From Ewingella allii (GTDB lineage Bacteria; Pseudomonadota; Gammaproteobacteria; Enterobacterales; Enterobacteriaceae), in assembly GCF_044430645.1 (NCBI RefSeq), contig NZ_JAWUDN010000012.1, positions 59,098 to 123,097 of the forward strand: a stretch of DNA of 64,000 nucleotides, given 5' to 3'. The translations under genes and the position numbers were made by a program. Under the pieces are notes generated by a model. It saw nothing but the letters and a program-made list of their open reading frames with translations, made no database searches and was not told the origin of the DNA. Positions 17,032 to 25,044 of the stretch are shown here, piece after piece (within the stretch, counting starts at the first letter, position 1; each line of letters opens with the position of its first letter).

Positions 17032-17141
17032 ATAAACATCAAACGCCATTAGCCATTTAGTAGTAGTGCCAGCTAGTATCCGGGCCAATAGGCATGCTCA
17101 AGAATTCTTAAGAAATTGCATCTACAAGTTCAGAGGTGGTC

Positions 17142-18128
17142 ATGATTAAAAAAATCGGTGTACTGACAAGTGGCGGCGATGCGCCAGGCATGAATGCCGC
17201 GATTCGCGGTGTTGTTCGTGCTGCTCTATCTGCAGGATTAGAAGTTTTCGGTATTGAAGATGGCTACTTTGGCTTGTACGAAAACCGCATGCGACCACTG
17301 GACCGCTACAGCGTGTCCGACATGATCAACCGTGGTGGTACTTTCTTAGGTTCTGCTCGCTTCCCGGAATTCCGCGATCCTGAAAACCGCAAGGTTGCTC
17401 TGCAAAACCTGAAAGACCGTGGTATCGATGGCTTAGTGGTTATCGGCGGCGACGGTTCTTACGCTGGTGCTGACCTGCTGACCAAAGAAGGCGGCATTCG
17501 CTGTATCGGTCTGCCAGGCACCATCGATAACGATGTAGCGGGTACTGACTACACCATCGGCTTCTTCACCGCGTTGGGTACTGTGGTTGAAGCGATCGAC
17601 CGTCTGCGCGATACCTCTTCTTCTCACCAGCGTATTTCCATCGTTGAAGTGATGGGTCGCCACTGTGGCGATTTGACTCTGGCCGCTGCGATTGCCGGTG
17701 GTTGCGAATTCATCGCCATCCCAGAAGTTGAATTCAAACGTGATGACCTGGTTGCTGAAATCAAAGCCGGTATCGCCAAAGGTAAAAAGCACGCCATCGT
17801 TGCTATCACAGAAAAACTGGATGATATCGACGAGCTGGCTAAATACATCGAGAAAGAAACCTGCCGTGAAACTCGCGGTACCGTTTTAGGCCACATTCAA
17901 CGTGGTGGCGCACCAGTCGCTTATGACCGTATTCTGGCTTCTCGCATGGGTGCTTATGCTGTTGACCTGCTGCTGGAAGAAGACCGCGACTACACCCAGG
18001 GCGGTTTCTGCATCGGTGTTGAAAACGAAAAAATGGTTCATGAATTAATTTCTATCTGTATCTCTCCAGAAAATAAGAAAAGTAAATTCAAAGAAGACTG
18101 GTACGACACGGCTAAAAAATTATTCTAA
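17142..18128 (+). CDS. pfkA: 6-phosphofructokinase isozyme I
   Basis: PfkA phosphorylates fructose 6-phosphate with ATP, the committed step of glycolysis. The start at 17142 follows a strong AGAGGTGG site and yields 328 residues; the frame is open two codons earlier. The ATP loop is TSGGDAPGMNAAIRG, and the catalytic Asp129 sits in PGTIDNDVAGTDYTIGF. VEVMGRHCGDLTLAAAIAGG and RQ-type sugar-phosphate contacts such as GHIQRGGAPVAYDRILASRMG are present. It is a few residues longer than the 320-residue E. coli enzyme, the extra lying in the C-terminal fifth (around EEDRDYTQGG), so the allosteric edge may differ slightly. Confidence 0.98.
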   Translation: MIKKIGVLTSGGDAPGMNAAIRGVVRAALSAGLEVFGIEDGYFGLYENRMRPLDRYSVSDMINRGGTFLGSARFPEFRDPENRKVALQNLKDRGIDGLVVIGGDGSYAGADLLTKEGGIRCIGLPGTIDNDVAGTDYTIGFFTALGTVVEAIDRLRDTSSSHQRISIVEVMGRHCGDLTLAAAIAGGCEFIAIPEVEFKRDDLVAEIKAGIAKGKKHAIVAITEKLDDIDELAKYIEKETCRETRGTVLGHIQRGGAPVAYDRILASRMGAYAVDLLLEEDRDYTQGGFCIGVENEKMVHELISICISPENKKSKFKEDWYDTAKKLF

Positions 18129-18150
18129 AACAGATAATTACTTAGTGATA

Positions 18151-18178
18151 AAGCCTCCACGCGTGGGGGCTTTTTTTT
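18151..18178 (+). terminator. Terminator downstream of pfkA
   Basis: AGCC-T-CCACG and CGTGG-G-GGCT are back-to-back arms of a hairpin followed by a run of T residues. Confidence 0.9.
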
Positions 18179-18314
18179 GCCCGAAAAACAGTTATTCCTG
18201 AATGGAATAGAAAAATACTTTTTAGTCTTTAGTTGTTCGATTTTTCTCTGGCAGGCTCTAGGCATCTAATACGATAAATCCAATCCATTGAAAAAATTTC
18301 TGGGAGAGAGTGAG

Positions 18315-19304
18315 ATGCGTAAATGGGGTGTAGGTCTGGCATTACTGCTGGTGGCGACGGGCGCAATTGCGAAAGATGTTCAGATTCTGAACGTGTCTTA
18401 TGATCCAACGCGTGAATTCTACGAGCAATACAACAAGGCGTTCAGCAAATACTGGCAGGGTAAAACCGGCGACACCGTAACCGTGCGTCAATCTCACGGC
18501 GGCTCTGGTAAGCAGGCGACCTCCGTTATCAATGGTATCGAGGCTGACGTCGTCACCCTCGCGCTGGCTTATGACGTGGATGCCATTGCCGAACGCGGCC
18601 GTATCGACAAAAACTGGATTAAGCGCCTGCCGGACAACTCCGCGCCTTACACCTCCACCATCGTTTTCCTGGTGAAGAAGGGCAACCCAAAACAAATTCA
18701 CGACTGGAATGATTTGATCAAACCGGGCGTGTCTATCATCACGCCAAACCCGAAAACCTCGGGCGGCGCGCGCTGGAACTATCTGGCGGCGTGGGGCTAC
18801 GCCCTGCATCACAACAACAATGACAAAGCGAAAGCTCAGGAATTCCTGAAAGCCTTGTTTAAAAACGTTGAAGTGCTGGACTCCGGCGCGCGTGGCGCAA
18901 CCAACACCTTCGTTGAGCGCGGCATCGGCGACGTGCTGATTGCATGGGAAAACGAAGCCTTGCTGGCAACCAAGGACCTGGGCAACGACAAGTTTGAGAT
19001 TGTGACGCCAAGCGAATCCATTTTGGCTGAGCCAACCGTCTCCGTGGTGGATAAAGTGGTCGACAAGCGCGGCACTCGCGAAGTGGCCGATGCTTACCTG
19101 AAGTATCTCTATTCCACTGAAGGTCAAACCATCGCGGCGGAAAACTACTACCGCCCGCGTGACCCAGCCGTTGAGAAGAAGTTTGCCGCTGAATTCCCTA
19201 AACTGAAGCTGTTCACTATCGATCAGGTGGCAGGGACTTGGGCCGAAGCGCAGAAAGACCACTTCTCGAGCGGTGGGATATTCGACCAAATCAGCAAACG
19301 CTAA
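18315..19304 (+). CDS. sbp: Periplasmic sulfate-binding protein
   Basis: Sbp is the periplasmic sulfate receptor for the CysTWA ABC importer. The ATG at 18315 follows GGGAGAGAG and gives 329 residues, the E. coli length. A signal peptide ends at TGAIA (about residue 19), followed by the mature start KDVQILNVSYDPTREF. Conserved ligand-site regions include RQSHGGSGKQATSVINGIEA, SAPYTSTIVFLVKKGNPK, TPNPKTSGGARWNYLAAW and DSGARGATNTFVERG. Its neighbour is pfkA, so it is probably a single-gene unit; it is expected to be CysB-controlled, but I could not identify a CysB site. Confidence 0.97.
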   Translation: MRKWGVGLALLLVATGAIAKDVQILNVSYDPTREFYEQYNKAFSKYWQGKTGDTVTVRQSHGGSGKQATSVINGIEADVVTLALAYDVDAIAERGRIDKNWIKRLPDNSAPYTSTIVFLVKKGNPKQIHDWNDLIKPGVSIITPNPKTSGGARWNYLAAWGYALHHNNNDKAKAQEFLKALFKNVEVLDSGARGATNTFVERGIGDVLIAWENEALLATKDLGNDKFEIVTPSESILAEPTVSVVDKVVDKRGTREVADAYLKYLYSTEGQTIAAENYYRPRDPAVEKKFAAEFPKLKLFTIDQVAGTWAEAQKDHFSSGGIFDQISKR

Positions 19305-19385
19305 ATGCCCGTCATACTTGGCGCTGTAGCTGCGTTGGCTGCGGTTGCTTACCCGAATCACTGACCAGATATCGCTAATAATAAA

Positions 19386-19418
19386 AAACCCGGCTCTTCG
19401 CAGAGGCCGGGTTTTTTT
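19386..19418. terminator. Bidirectional terminator between sbp and tpiA
   Basis: AACCCGG-CTCT and AGAG-G-CCGGGTT form a long stem with one bulge, flanked by an A run on the left and a T run on the right. It fits termination of both converging genes. Confidence 0.92.
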
Positions 19419-19451
19419 ATGCTGACGCAGCGAGTGCGTCAGAAAAGCGGA

Positions 19452-20219
19452 TTAGGCTTTTTTCGCTTCAGCAGCGGCTTTCACGATAACCGCGAAGGCA
19501 TCAGCTTTCAGAGAAGCACCGCCAACCAGCGCGCCATCGATGTCTGGCTGAGTGAACAGTTCTGCCGCGTTAGCGGCGTTTACAGAACCGCCGTACTGGA
19601 TGATCACTTGTTTAGCGATTTCAGCGTCTTGTTTAGCAACGTGGTCACGGATGAATTTGTGAACCGCCTGAGCCTGAGCTGGAGTGGCAGATTTGCCGGT
19701 ACCGATAGCCCAAACTGGCTCATAAGCGATAACCGCGCCTTCGAAGGCTTTAGCGCCCAGCGTGTTCAGCACGGCGTTCAGCTGTTTTGCACACACGGCT
19801 TCAGTTTGACCCGCTTCGTTTTCTGCTTCGGTTTCACCGATGCACAGCACTGGGATCAGGCCAGCGTCTTTCAGCACGCCGAATTTCTTAGCAATGAACT
19901 CGTCACTTTCTTTGTGATAAGTACGACGCTCAGAGTGACCGATGATGATGTATTTCGCACCGATGTCTTTCAGCATGTCGGCAGAAGTTTCGCCGGTGAA
20001 TGCGCCAGACAGGTTGGTGTCAACGTTCTGTGCGCCAAGCGCAATGCGGCTGCCCGCCAGCGCGTGTTTAGCCTGTGACAGGTAAACTTCTGGTGGTGCG
20101 ATAGCAACGCCACAACCTTCAACCGTGCTCAGCTCATTGCGCAGCGCAGCGATCAGTTCGTTAACCATGTGGGTGCTGCCGTTCAGTTTCCAGTTACCCA
20201 TCACTAATGGATGTCGCAT
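19452..20219 (-). CDS. tpiA: Triosephosphate isomerase
   Basis: TpiA interconverts dihydroxyacetone phosphate and glyceraldehyde 3-phosphate. The 255-residue TIM barrel shows substrate-binding Lys11 in MGNWKLNG, the electrophile His95 in IIIGHSERR, the base Glu167 in AYEPVWAIGTGKSA, and the phosphate-binding GGSVN and GALVGGASL loops. A GGAGG site lies 8 bases before the ATG. It converges with sbp across a shared terminator. Confidence 0.98.
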   Translation of the reverse strand: MRHPLVMGNWKLNGSTHMVNELIAALRNELSTVEGCGVAIAPPEVYLSQAKHALAGSRIALGAQNVDTNLSGAFTGETSADMLKDIGAKYIIIGHSERRTYHKESDEFIAKKFGVLKDAGLIPVLCIGETEAENEAGQTEAVCAKQLNAVLNTLGAKAFEGAVIAYEPVWAIGTGKSATPAQAQAVHKFIRDHVAKQDAEIAKQVIIQYGGSVNAANAAELFTQPDIDGALVGGASLKADAFAVIVKAAAEAKKA

Positions 20220-20352
20220 GTTTTTTCCTCCAAAAGGGGACGCGAGTGTCGATTAAAATTTCTGCCAAACAAGCAGATTACCTGCCCAATAGTATAGAGA
20301 GGATCACAACTAAAGGCTTTGCTTTTTGTCATTAATTGCCGTTATCCAAGGC

Positions 20353-20952
20353 TTATGAAAGCGCGAGTTTTACCGGCTCTACGGCGAAGGTCAGCCCCTT
20401 CTCGCCGTTATCTGAAATCACGTAACGAATCGCGCCGACCTGCTGTTGGTAGAACTGCTGGCCTTTGCCTTTGTCGATCAGCGACGCCACTTTTGCCACG
20501 CTTTGCTCCACCGTCAGCGTACCGTCAAACTCGCGCATTAGGTTCGCCATGTAGCTGATAGCCAGCGTGCGCGCGGCTTTGGCCTCCGGCCCTTGGATGG
20601 GCAGGTAGGTGATTTGCAGAGTTTTGATTTTCCCGGTGCCTTTCTCCAATGCTGTAGAAGCATAGAGATTCTCATTAATCTTGCTGGCAGCGCGGGTCAG
20701 CAGGTCATTGCCGGTTTTGTCGGTAATGGCGCGGAATTCGCTGATCTGCTGACTCGGGTTGGCCGCGTTATATTTTTCGCGAAAGCTCACCAGCGTCATT
20801 TCGAAAGTCGGGGCGCCCGCCAGTAGATAAGGCGCTTTCGGCATCTCCTCGACGGTCTGGTGCTCGGCGGGTGGTTCCGCATTGGCCTGAGTCAGCCCTG
20901 AAATCAGCAGCAGCGCGGGAAGCGCGAGGCGAAGAATGAAGTTTGCAGTCAT
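20353..20952 (-). CDS. yiiQ: Conserved exported protein YiiQ (DUF1454)
   Basis: This is a 199-residue DUF1454 protein of unknown function, conserved next to tpiA in enterobacteria. It has a clear signal peptide (LALPALLLISGLTQANA, cleavage near residue 25) and should be periplasmic. The mature region contains APYLLAGAPTFEMTLVSFRE and ISYMANLMREFDGTLT blocks that I associate with YiiQ. No catalytic motif is visible. It lies 133 bases upstream of tpiA on the same strand. Confidence 0.9.
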   Translation of the reverse strand: MTANFILRLALPALLLISGLTQANAEPPAEHQTVEEMPKAPYLLAGAPTFEMTLVSFREKYNAANPSQQISEFRAITDKTGNDLLTRAASKINENLYASTALEKGTGKIKTLQITYLPIQGPEAKAARTLAISYMANLMREFDGTLTVEQSVAKVASLIDKGKGQQFYQQQVGAIRYVISDNGEKGLTFAVEPVKLALS

Positions 20953-21101
20953 AAGCCTGTTCTGTTTTGAAGCGATACCCGATTAGAGCGGGGATCAGGG
21001 GGCAATGTCAAAAGGAGTGCGTAAACATTGTCTGCATCTGGCCGGGCTGGGTTACACTTTGCGGCAGTTTTCTGACCTGACTTTGATGGAATGCTTCCCC
21101 G

Positions 21102-21521
21102 ATGACCCTGCAACACGCACTCTTTTCATTTAATGGCCGCATGGGCCGCCGTGAGTTTTGGATTTGGATGGTCAGCTGGCTGGTGCTGATGGTGGCGGTG
21201 TTCACCTTTGCCGACAGACAGTGGATCGAAATCCAATCCGCCGCTTTTGCCGTGGTGGTTTTGCTGTGGCCCACCGCCGCGGTGATGGTGAAACGCCTGC
21301 ACGACCGCAATAAATCGGCGTGGTGGGCACTGCTGTTTATTCTGGCGTGGATGCTGGCGGCGGGGCATTGGGACATGATCCCGACGCTGTGGCAGTGGGT
21401 GGTCGGCAGGCTGCTTCCGGCGGTGATTTTCGTGATGCTGATTATCGACTGCGGCGCCTTCGTGGGAACGCCGGGCACAAATCGCTTTGGCCCGGAAGCA
21501 GAGAGCGTCAGGTTCAAATAG
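21102..21521 (+). CDS. yiiR: Inner-membrane protein YiiR (DUF805)
   Basis: This DUF805 membrane protein of 139 residues starts with the signature SFNGRMGRREFWIW, has three or four hydrophobic segments, and carries the family's KRLHDRNKSAWW loop between the second and third. The C-terminal GTNRFGP motif is also typical. Function is unknown. It is convergent with fpr, whose stop lies 22 bases after its own, with no obvious terminator between them. Confidence 0.92.
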   Translation: MTLQHALFSFNGRMGRREFWIWMVSWLVLMVAVFTFADRQWIEIQSAAFAVVVLLWPTAAVMVKRLHDRNKSAWWALLFILAWMLAAGHWDMIPTLWQWVVGRLLPAVIFVMLIIDCGAFVGTPGTNRFGPEAESVRFK

Positions 21522-21542
21522 CCTGCGGCTCTAATCTTGATC

Positions 21543-22289
21543 TTACCAGTAATGCTCGCTGGTCATATGGCCCGGTTTGCGTTTCAAATGCTTACGCATT
21601 CCGCGGCTGTCTTTGAGGATTTGCTGGGTATCGCGCACCATCTGCGGGTTGCCGCACAGCATAATATGGCTGTCTTCGGCATCCATTTTCAGCCCCACGG
21701 CGGCTTCCAGCGAACCATCTTCAATCAGCGCCGGTACGCGACCTGTCAGCGATCCCGCCACTTCTTCACGGCTCACCACGGTCTGAATATGCAACTTGCC
21801 GTTATAGCGCTGCTGAAGCTGCTGCATCAGCGGCAGGTAGCTGAGGTCTTGCGAGAAGCGCGCGGCGTGAACCAGCACGATGTTCTTAAAGCGATCTAGG
21901 CCGATGCCTTCCTGCAAAATGGATAAGTACGGGCCAATGGCCGTGCCGGTCGCCAGCATCCATAGGGTGTCGCATTCTGGCACTTCATCAATGACGAAAA
22001 AGCCCGCAGCCTCTTTAGTGACCTGAATCTCGCTGCCAATCTGCATGTCGTTCAGGCGAGGGCTGAGCTTGCCTTCTGGGACAGTCACCAGATAGAACTC
22101 AAGATTGGGATTGCTTGGCGCATTAACGTAGGAATAGGCGCGCTGGACGCGTTCACCGTCGATTTCTAACGACAGCTTAGCGAACTGGCCCGCGGTGAAT
22201 GCATCAATGGGCGCACTCACCTGAATACTGAACAGGGCATCTGTCCAGCGGTCGACTTTGGTGATGCTGCCTGTAACCCAATCAGCCAT
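21543..22289 (-). CDS. fpr: Ferredoxin/flavodoxin-NADP+ reductase
   Basis: Fpr moves electrons from NADPH through FAD to flavodoxin or ferredoxin, serving activation of radical enzymes and oxidative-stress repair. The 248 residues include the FAD motif RAYSYVNAPSN, the NADP-binding TGTAIGPYLSIL, the CGNPQMVRD block, and the C-terminal EHYW ending. In E. coli it is SoxRS-controlled; I looked for a sox box in the upstream gap and found none I could defend. Confidence 0.97.
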   Translation of the reverse strand: MADWVTGSITKVDRWTDALFSIQVSAPIDAFTAGQFAKLSLEIDGERVQRAYSYVNAPSNPNLEFYLVTVPEGKLSPRLNDMQIGSEIQVTKEAAGFFVIDEVPECDTLWMLATGTAIGPYLSILQEGIGLDRFKNIVLVHAARFSQDLSYLPLMQQLQQRYNGKLHIQTVVSREEVAGSLTGRVPALIEDGSLEAAVGLKMDAEDSHIMLCGNPQMVRDTQQILKDSRGMRKHLKRKPGHMTSEHYW

Positions 22290-22605
22290 AAAAAAGTACT
22301 CCGTGTTAAGTCCATGGTGCAGCGCGTCGGCGCTTCATTTACCTCGCTGATTTTATTTCACATTCACCGAATCCATTATCGATTAAATGTTATCAACCTG
22401 TTTACGGTGGGTAAGAGATGCTCGCGTGTCGTACCGTTATCTTTACGAAACTGGCACTAAAGCCCGCCACTGGCGTAAACAGAGTTTTCCGCCTGCCTCT
22501 CGCTTATTCCTACGGTTTTGTTAATTTATGCGCCGACTGCTTACCCCACCGAAACTGGCTCAATATGCTGGTATTCGGATGCCTTAATGGTTAATGAACT
22601 AGAAA
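22290..22605. other. fpr-emrD divergent intergenic region
   Basis: This 316-base gap between divergent genes holds their promoters but no believable gene. A small palindrome, AGCGC-GTCG-GCGCT, lies near 22322. An open frame across the emrD start is out of frame with it and lacks family resemblance. No confident operator was identified. Confidence 0.4.
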
Positions 22606-23790
22606 ATGAAAAAACTGGAAAATATTCACCTGCTGGTGATGTTGATTTTGCTGGTGGCCGTAGGGCAAATGGCGCAAACCATCTATGTGCCGAATATCGC
22701 GGATATGGCATCAAGCCTGGCCGTAAAACCGGGGGCGGTTCAGCGAGTGATGGCGGCCTATTTAATCGCTTACGGCTCGTCACAGCTCATCTACGGGCCG
22801 CTGTCGGATAAGATTGGGCGCAAGCCGGTGATCCTCACCGGGATGATGATTTTTCTGGTCGGCGCCGCCACCGCCATGATGGCGCAGAGCCTGACGATTT
22901 TAATTATTGGCAGCGCCGTGCAGGGTATGGGCACCGGCGTGGCGGGCGTGATGGCGCGCACCATGCCGCGCGATTTATACAGCGGTGGCGCGTTACGTCA
23001 GGCTAACAGCCTGTTAAACATGGGGATTTTGGTCAGCCCGCTGGTCGCGCCAATCATTGGCGGCGCGCTGGCGGCGTGGCTGGGCTGGCGTGCCAGTTTT
23101 GGTTTCCTGTTATTGCTGTGCGCCGGCGTGGCGTTTTCCATGTATCGCTGGCTGCCAGAGACGCGCCCGGCTAACGATGAGCCGCGCGGTATGCTGAGCA
23201 GCCTTCACCTGCTGCTGGCGGACGGCAACTTCAGCCGCTATCTCGTGATGCTGGTCGGTGCTTTGGCGGGCGTGGCGGTCTTTGAAGCCAGCTGCGGGGT
23301 GCTGATGGGCGGCGTGTTGAAGCTCAGCGCGATGACCGTCAGCCTGTTGTTTATTCTGCCTATTCCGGCGGCCTTCTTCGGCGCGTGGTATGCCGGGCGG
23401 GCGGAGAAGAGCTTCAACCAGCTGATGTGGCACTCGGTGATCAGCTGCTTGCTGGCGGGCGTGCTGATGTGGATCCCTGGCTGGCTGGGCGTGATGAACA
23501 TCTGGACGCTGATTGTTCCGGCGTCGCTGTTCTTCTTCGGCGCGGGGATGCTGTTCCCGCTGGCGACCACCGGCGCGATGGAGCCTTTCCCCTATCTCGC
23601 TGGCGCGGCCGGGGCCTTGGTGGGTGGCATTCAGAATATCGGTTCCGGGCTGGTGGCGTGGATGTCAGCCATGCTGCCGCAAACCGGGCAGTTCAGCCTT
23701 GGCCTGCTGATGTTCGCCATGGCGCTGCTGATTCTGCTCTGCTGGTGGCCGATGGCCAATCGCCAGCAGGAGCAGGGGCATACCATCTAA
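22606..23790 (+). CDS. emrD: Multidrug efflux MFS transporter EmrD
   Basis: EmrD is an inner-membrane drug/proton antiporter with 12 transmembrane helices. The 394 residues match the E. coli length. Recognised blocks are VAVGQMAQTIYVPNIADMA in helix 1, the loop GPLSDKIGRKPV (MFS motif A), QGMGTGVAGVMARTMPRDLY, NSLLNMGILVSPL, and late helices with FFFGAGMLFPLATTGAMEPF. The gene is unusually GC-rich, with many GCG/CTG codons. A bidirectional terminator separates it from the converging glpX. Confidence 0.95.
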   Translation: MKKLENIHLLVMLILLVAVGQMAQTIYVPNIADMASSLAVKPGAVQRVMAAYLIAYGSSQLIYGPLSDKIGRKPVILTGMMIFLVGAATAMMAQSLTILIIGSAVQGMGTGVAGVMARTMPRDLYSGGALRQANSLLNMGILVSPLVAPIIGGALAAWLGWRASFGFLLLLCAGVAFSMYRWLPETRPANDEPRGMLSSLHLLLADGNFSRYLVMLVGALAGVAVFEASCGVLMGGVLKLSAMTVSLLFILPIPAAFFGAWYAGRAEKSFNQLMWHSVISCLLAGVLMWIPGWLGVMNIWTLIVPASLFFFGAGMLFPLATTGAMEPFPYLAGAAGALVGGIQNIGSGLVAWMSAMLPQTGQFSLGLLMFAMALLILLCWWPMANRQQEQGHTI

Positions 23791-23806
23791 CTCAGCGCGC
23801 GAAACA

Positions 23807-23845
23807 TAAAAAAAGCAGAGCCATGGCTCTGCTTTTTGCTTTTAT
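23807..23845. terminator. Bidirectional terminator between emrD and glpX
   Basis: AAAAGCAGAGCC-ATGGCTCTGCTTTT is a perfect palindromic hairpin with A and T runs on its flanks, placed between the converging genes. Confidence 0.93.
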
Positions 23846-23865
23846 GGCCGAGTTAATACAGCCAA

Positions 23866-24876
23866 TTAGATGATGAACTCGTGCAGAGCAGCATCTTTGC
23901 GGTCGAGGAAGTGGGTCGAGCGAATGCGGCGAATGGTACGCGATTTGCCGCGGATCAGCAGGGTTTCGGTGGTCGCCATGTTGCCTTTGCGGCTAATGCC
24001 TTCCAGCAGGTCGCCCTTGGTGATGCCGGTCGCTGAGAAAATCACGTTGTCGTTGCGCGCCATGTCGTCGAGCTGCAACACCTTACCGGCCTCAATACCC
24101 ATCGCCTTACAGCGCACCAGCTCTTCTTCGCCAATGCGGCGGTTTTCTTGGGTGTCGCCTTTCACATCGTGACGCGCCAGCAGGCGGCCCTGCATATCGC
24201 CGTCCAGCGCACGGATCACCGCCGCCGAAATCACCCCTTCCGGCGCGCCGCCGATGCCATACAGCACATCAACTTCGCTCTCCGGCATACAGGTCAGAAT
24301 GGTTGCGGCGACGTCGCCGTCGGGGAAGGCAAACACGCGCACGCCGGATTGCAGCATGGCGCGAATAGCCTCGTCGTGGCGCGGTTTGGCCAGAGTAGCC
24401 ACGGTCAGTTCGCTCAGTGGTTTACCCAAGGCTTTGGCGATATTTTGCAGATTTTCCGCCAGCGTCAGGTCTAAATTAATCGCGCCTTTAGCGCCGGGGC
24501 CGACGGCGATTTTTTCCATGTACATGTCAGGGGCGTTGAGGAAGGAGCCTTTGTCGCCCACGGCCAGCACGGCCAGCGCGTTGGACTGGCCCATGGCAGT
24601 CATGCGAGTGCCTTCGATGGGGTCAACCGCGATATCCACCGCGTCGCCTTTGCCTGTGCCAACCTGTTCGCCGATGTAGAGCATCGGCGCTTCGTCAATC
24701 TCACCTTCGCCAATGACGATTTGCCCGTCGATGTCGACCTTATTCAGCATAATGCGCATTGCCTGCACGGCGGCGTTGTCGGCGAGATTTTTGTCGCCAC
24801 GGCCGAGCCATTTATAGCCAGCCAGCGCGGCGGCTTCGGTGACGCGGGAGAACTCGATAGCTAATTCACGTTTCAT
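23866..24876 (-). CDS. glpX: Fructose-1,6-bisphosphatase class II
   Basis: GlpX hydrolyses fructose 1,6-bisphosphate in gluconeogenesis, useful during growth on glycerol. The ATG at 24876 gives 336 residues beginning MKRELAIEFSRVTEAAALAG, matching E. coli; the frame stays open 31 codons upstream, but that part has no family likeness. Metal and phosphate motifs GEGEIDEAPMLYIGE, DPIEGTRMTAMGQSN and GGAPEGVISAAVIRALDGDM are present. It follows glpF and glpK on the same strand, but a terminator hairpin intervenes, so expression may be only partly linked. Confidence 0.96.
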   Translation of the reverse strand: MKRELAIEFSRVTEAAALAGYKWLGRGDKNLADNAAVQAMRIMLNKVDIDGQIVIGEGEIDEAPMLYIGEQVGTGKGDAVDIAVDPIEGTRMTAMGQSNALAVLAVGDKGSFLNAPDMYMEKIAVGPGAKGAINLDLTLAENLQNIAKALGKPLSELTVATLAKPRHDEAIRAMLQSGVRVFAFPDGDVAATILTCMPESEVDVLYGIGGAPEGVISAAVIRALDGDMQGRLLARHDVKGDTQENRRIGEEELVRCKAMGIEAGKVLQLDDMARNDNVIFSATGITKGDLLEGISRKGNMATTETLLIRGKSRTIRRIRSTHFLDRKDAALHEFII

Positions 24877-24970
24877 GGATAAACCCATTCGAAGAAAAAT
24901 AAGGTGGGTGAGGCAAATGCTCATCGCTGGGGCGGATTTTAGCATAGGGGCAGGGCAGAAAAAGCGCATA

Positions 24971-24998
24971 AAAAAACTCCCCGTTAAGGGGAGTTTGC
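24971..24998 (-). terminator. Terminator between glpK and glpX
   Basis: On the minus strand, ACTCCCC and GGGGAGT arms around a four-base loop are followed by seven T residues (A run at 24971-24977 on the plus strand). It should end or attenuate the glpFK transcript before glpX. Confidence 0.88.
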
Positions 24999-25044
24999 TT
25001 GGCGCTGATGATGGCGGGTTCCGCGAGAACCCGACCGGACGCGA

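Noticed and set aside
22290..22605. SoxS box upstream of fpr
   Set aside because: GCAC-containing stretches near 22450 do not fit the full sox-box pattern in the right orientation, so no site was called.
22518..22811. 97-codon frame overlapping the emrD start
   Set aside because: It is out of frame with emrD over conserved transmembrane sequence and has no family likeness; it is a shadow frame.
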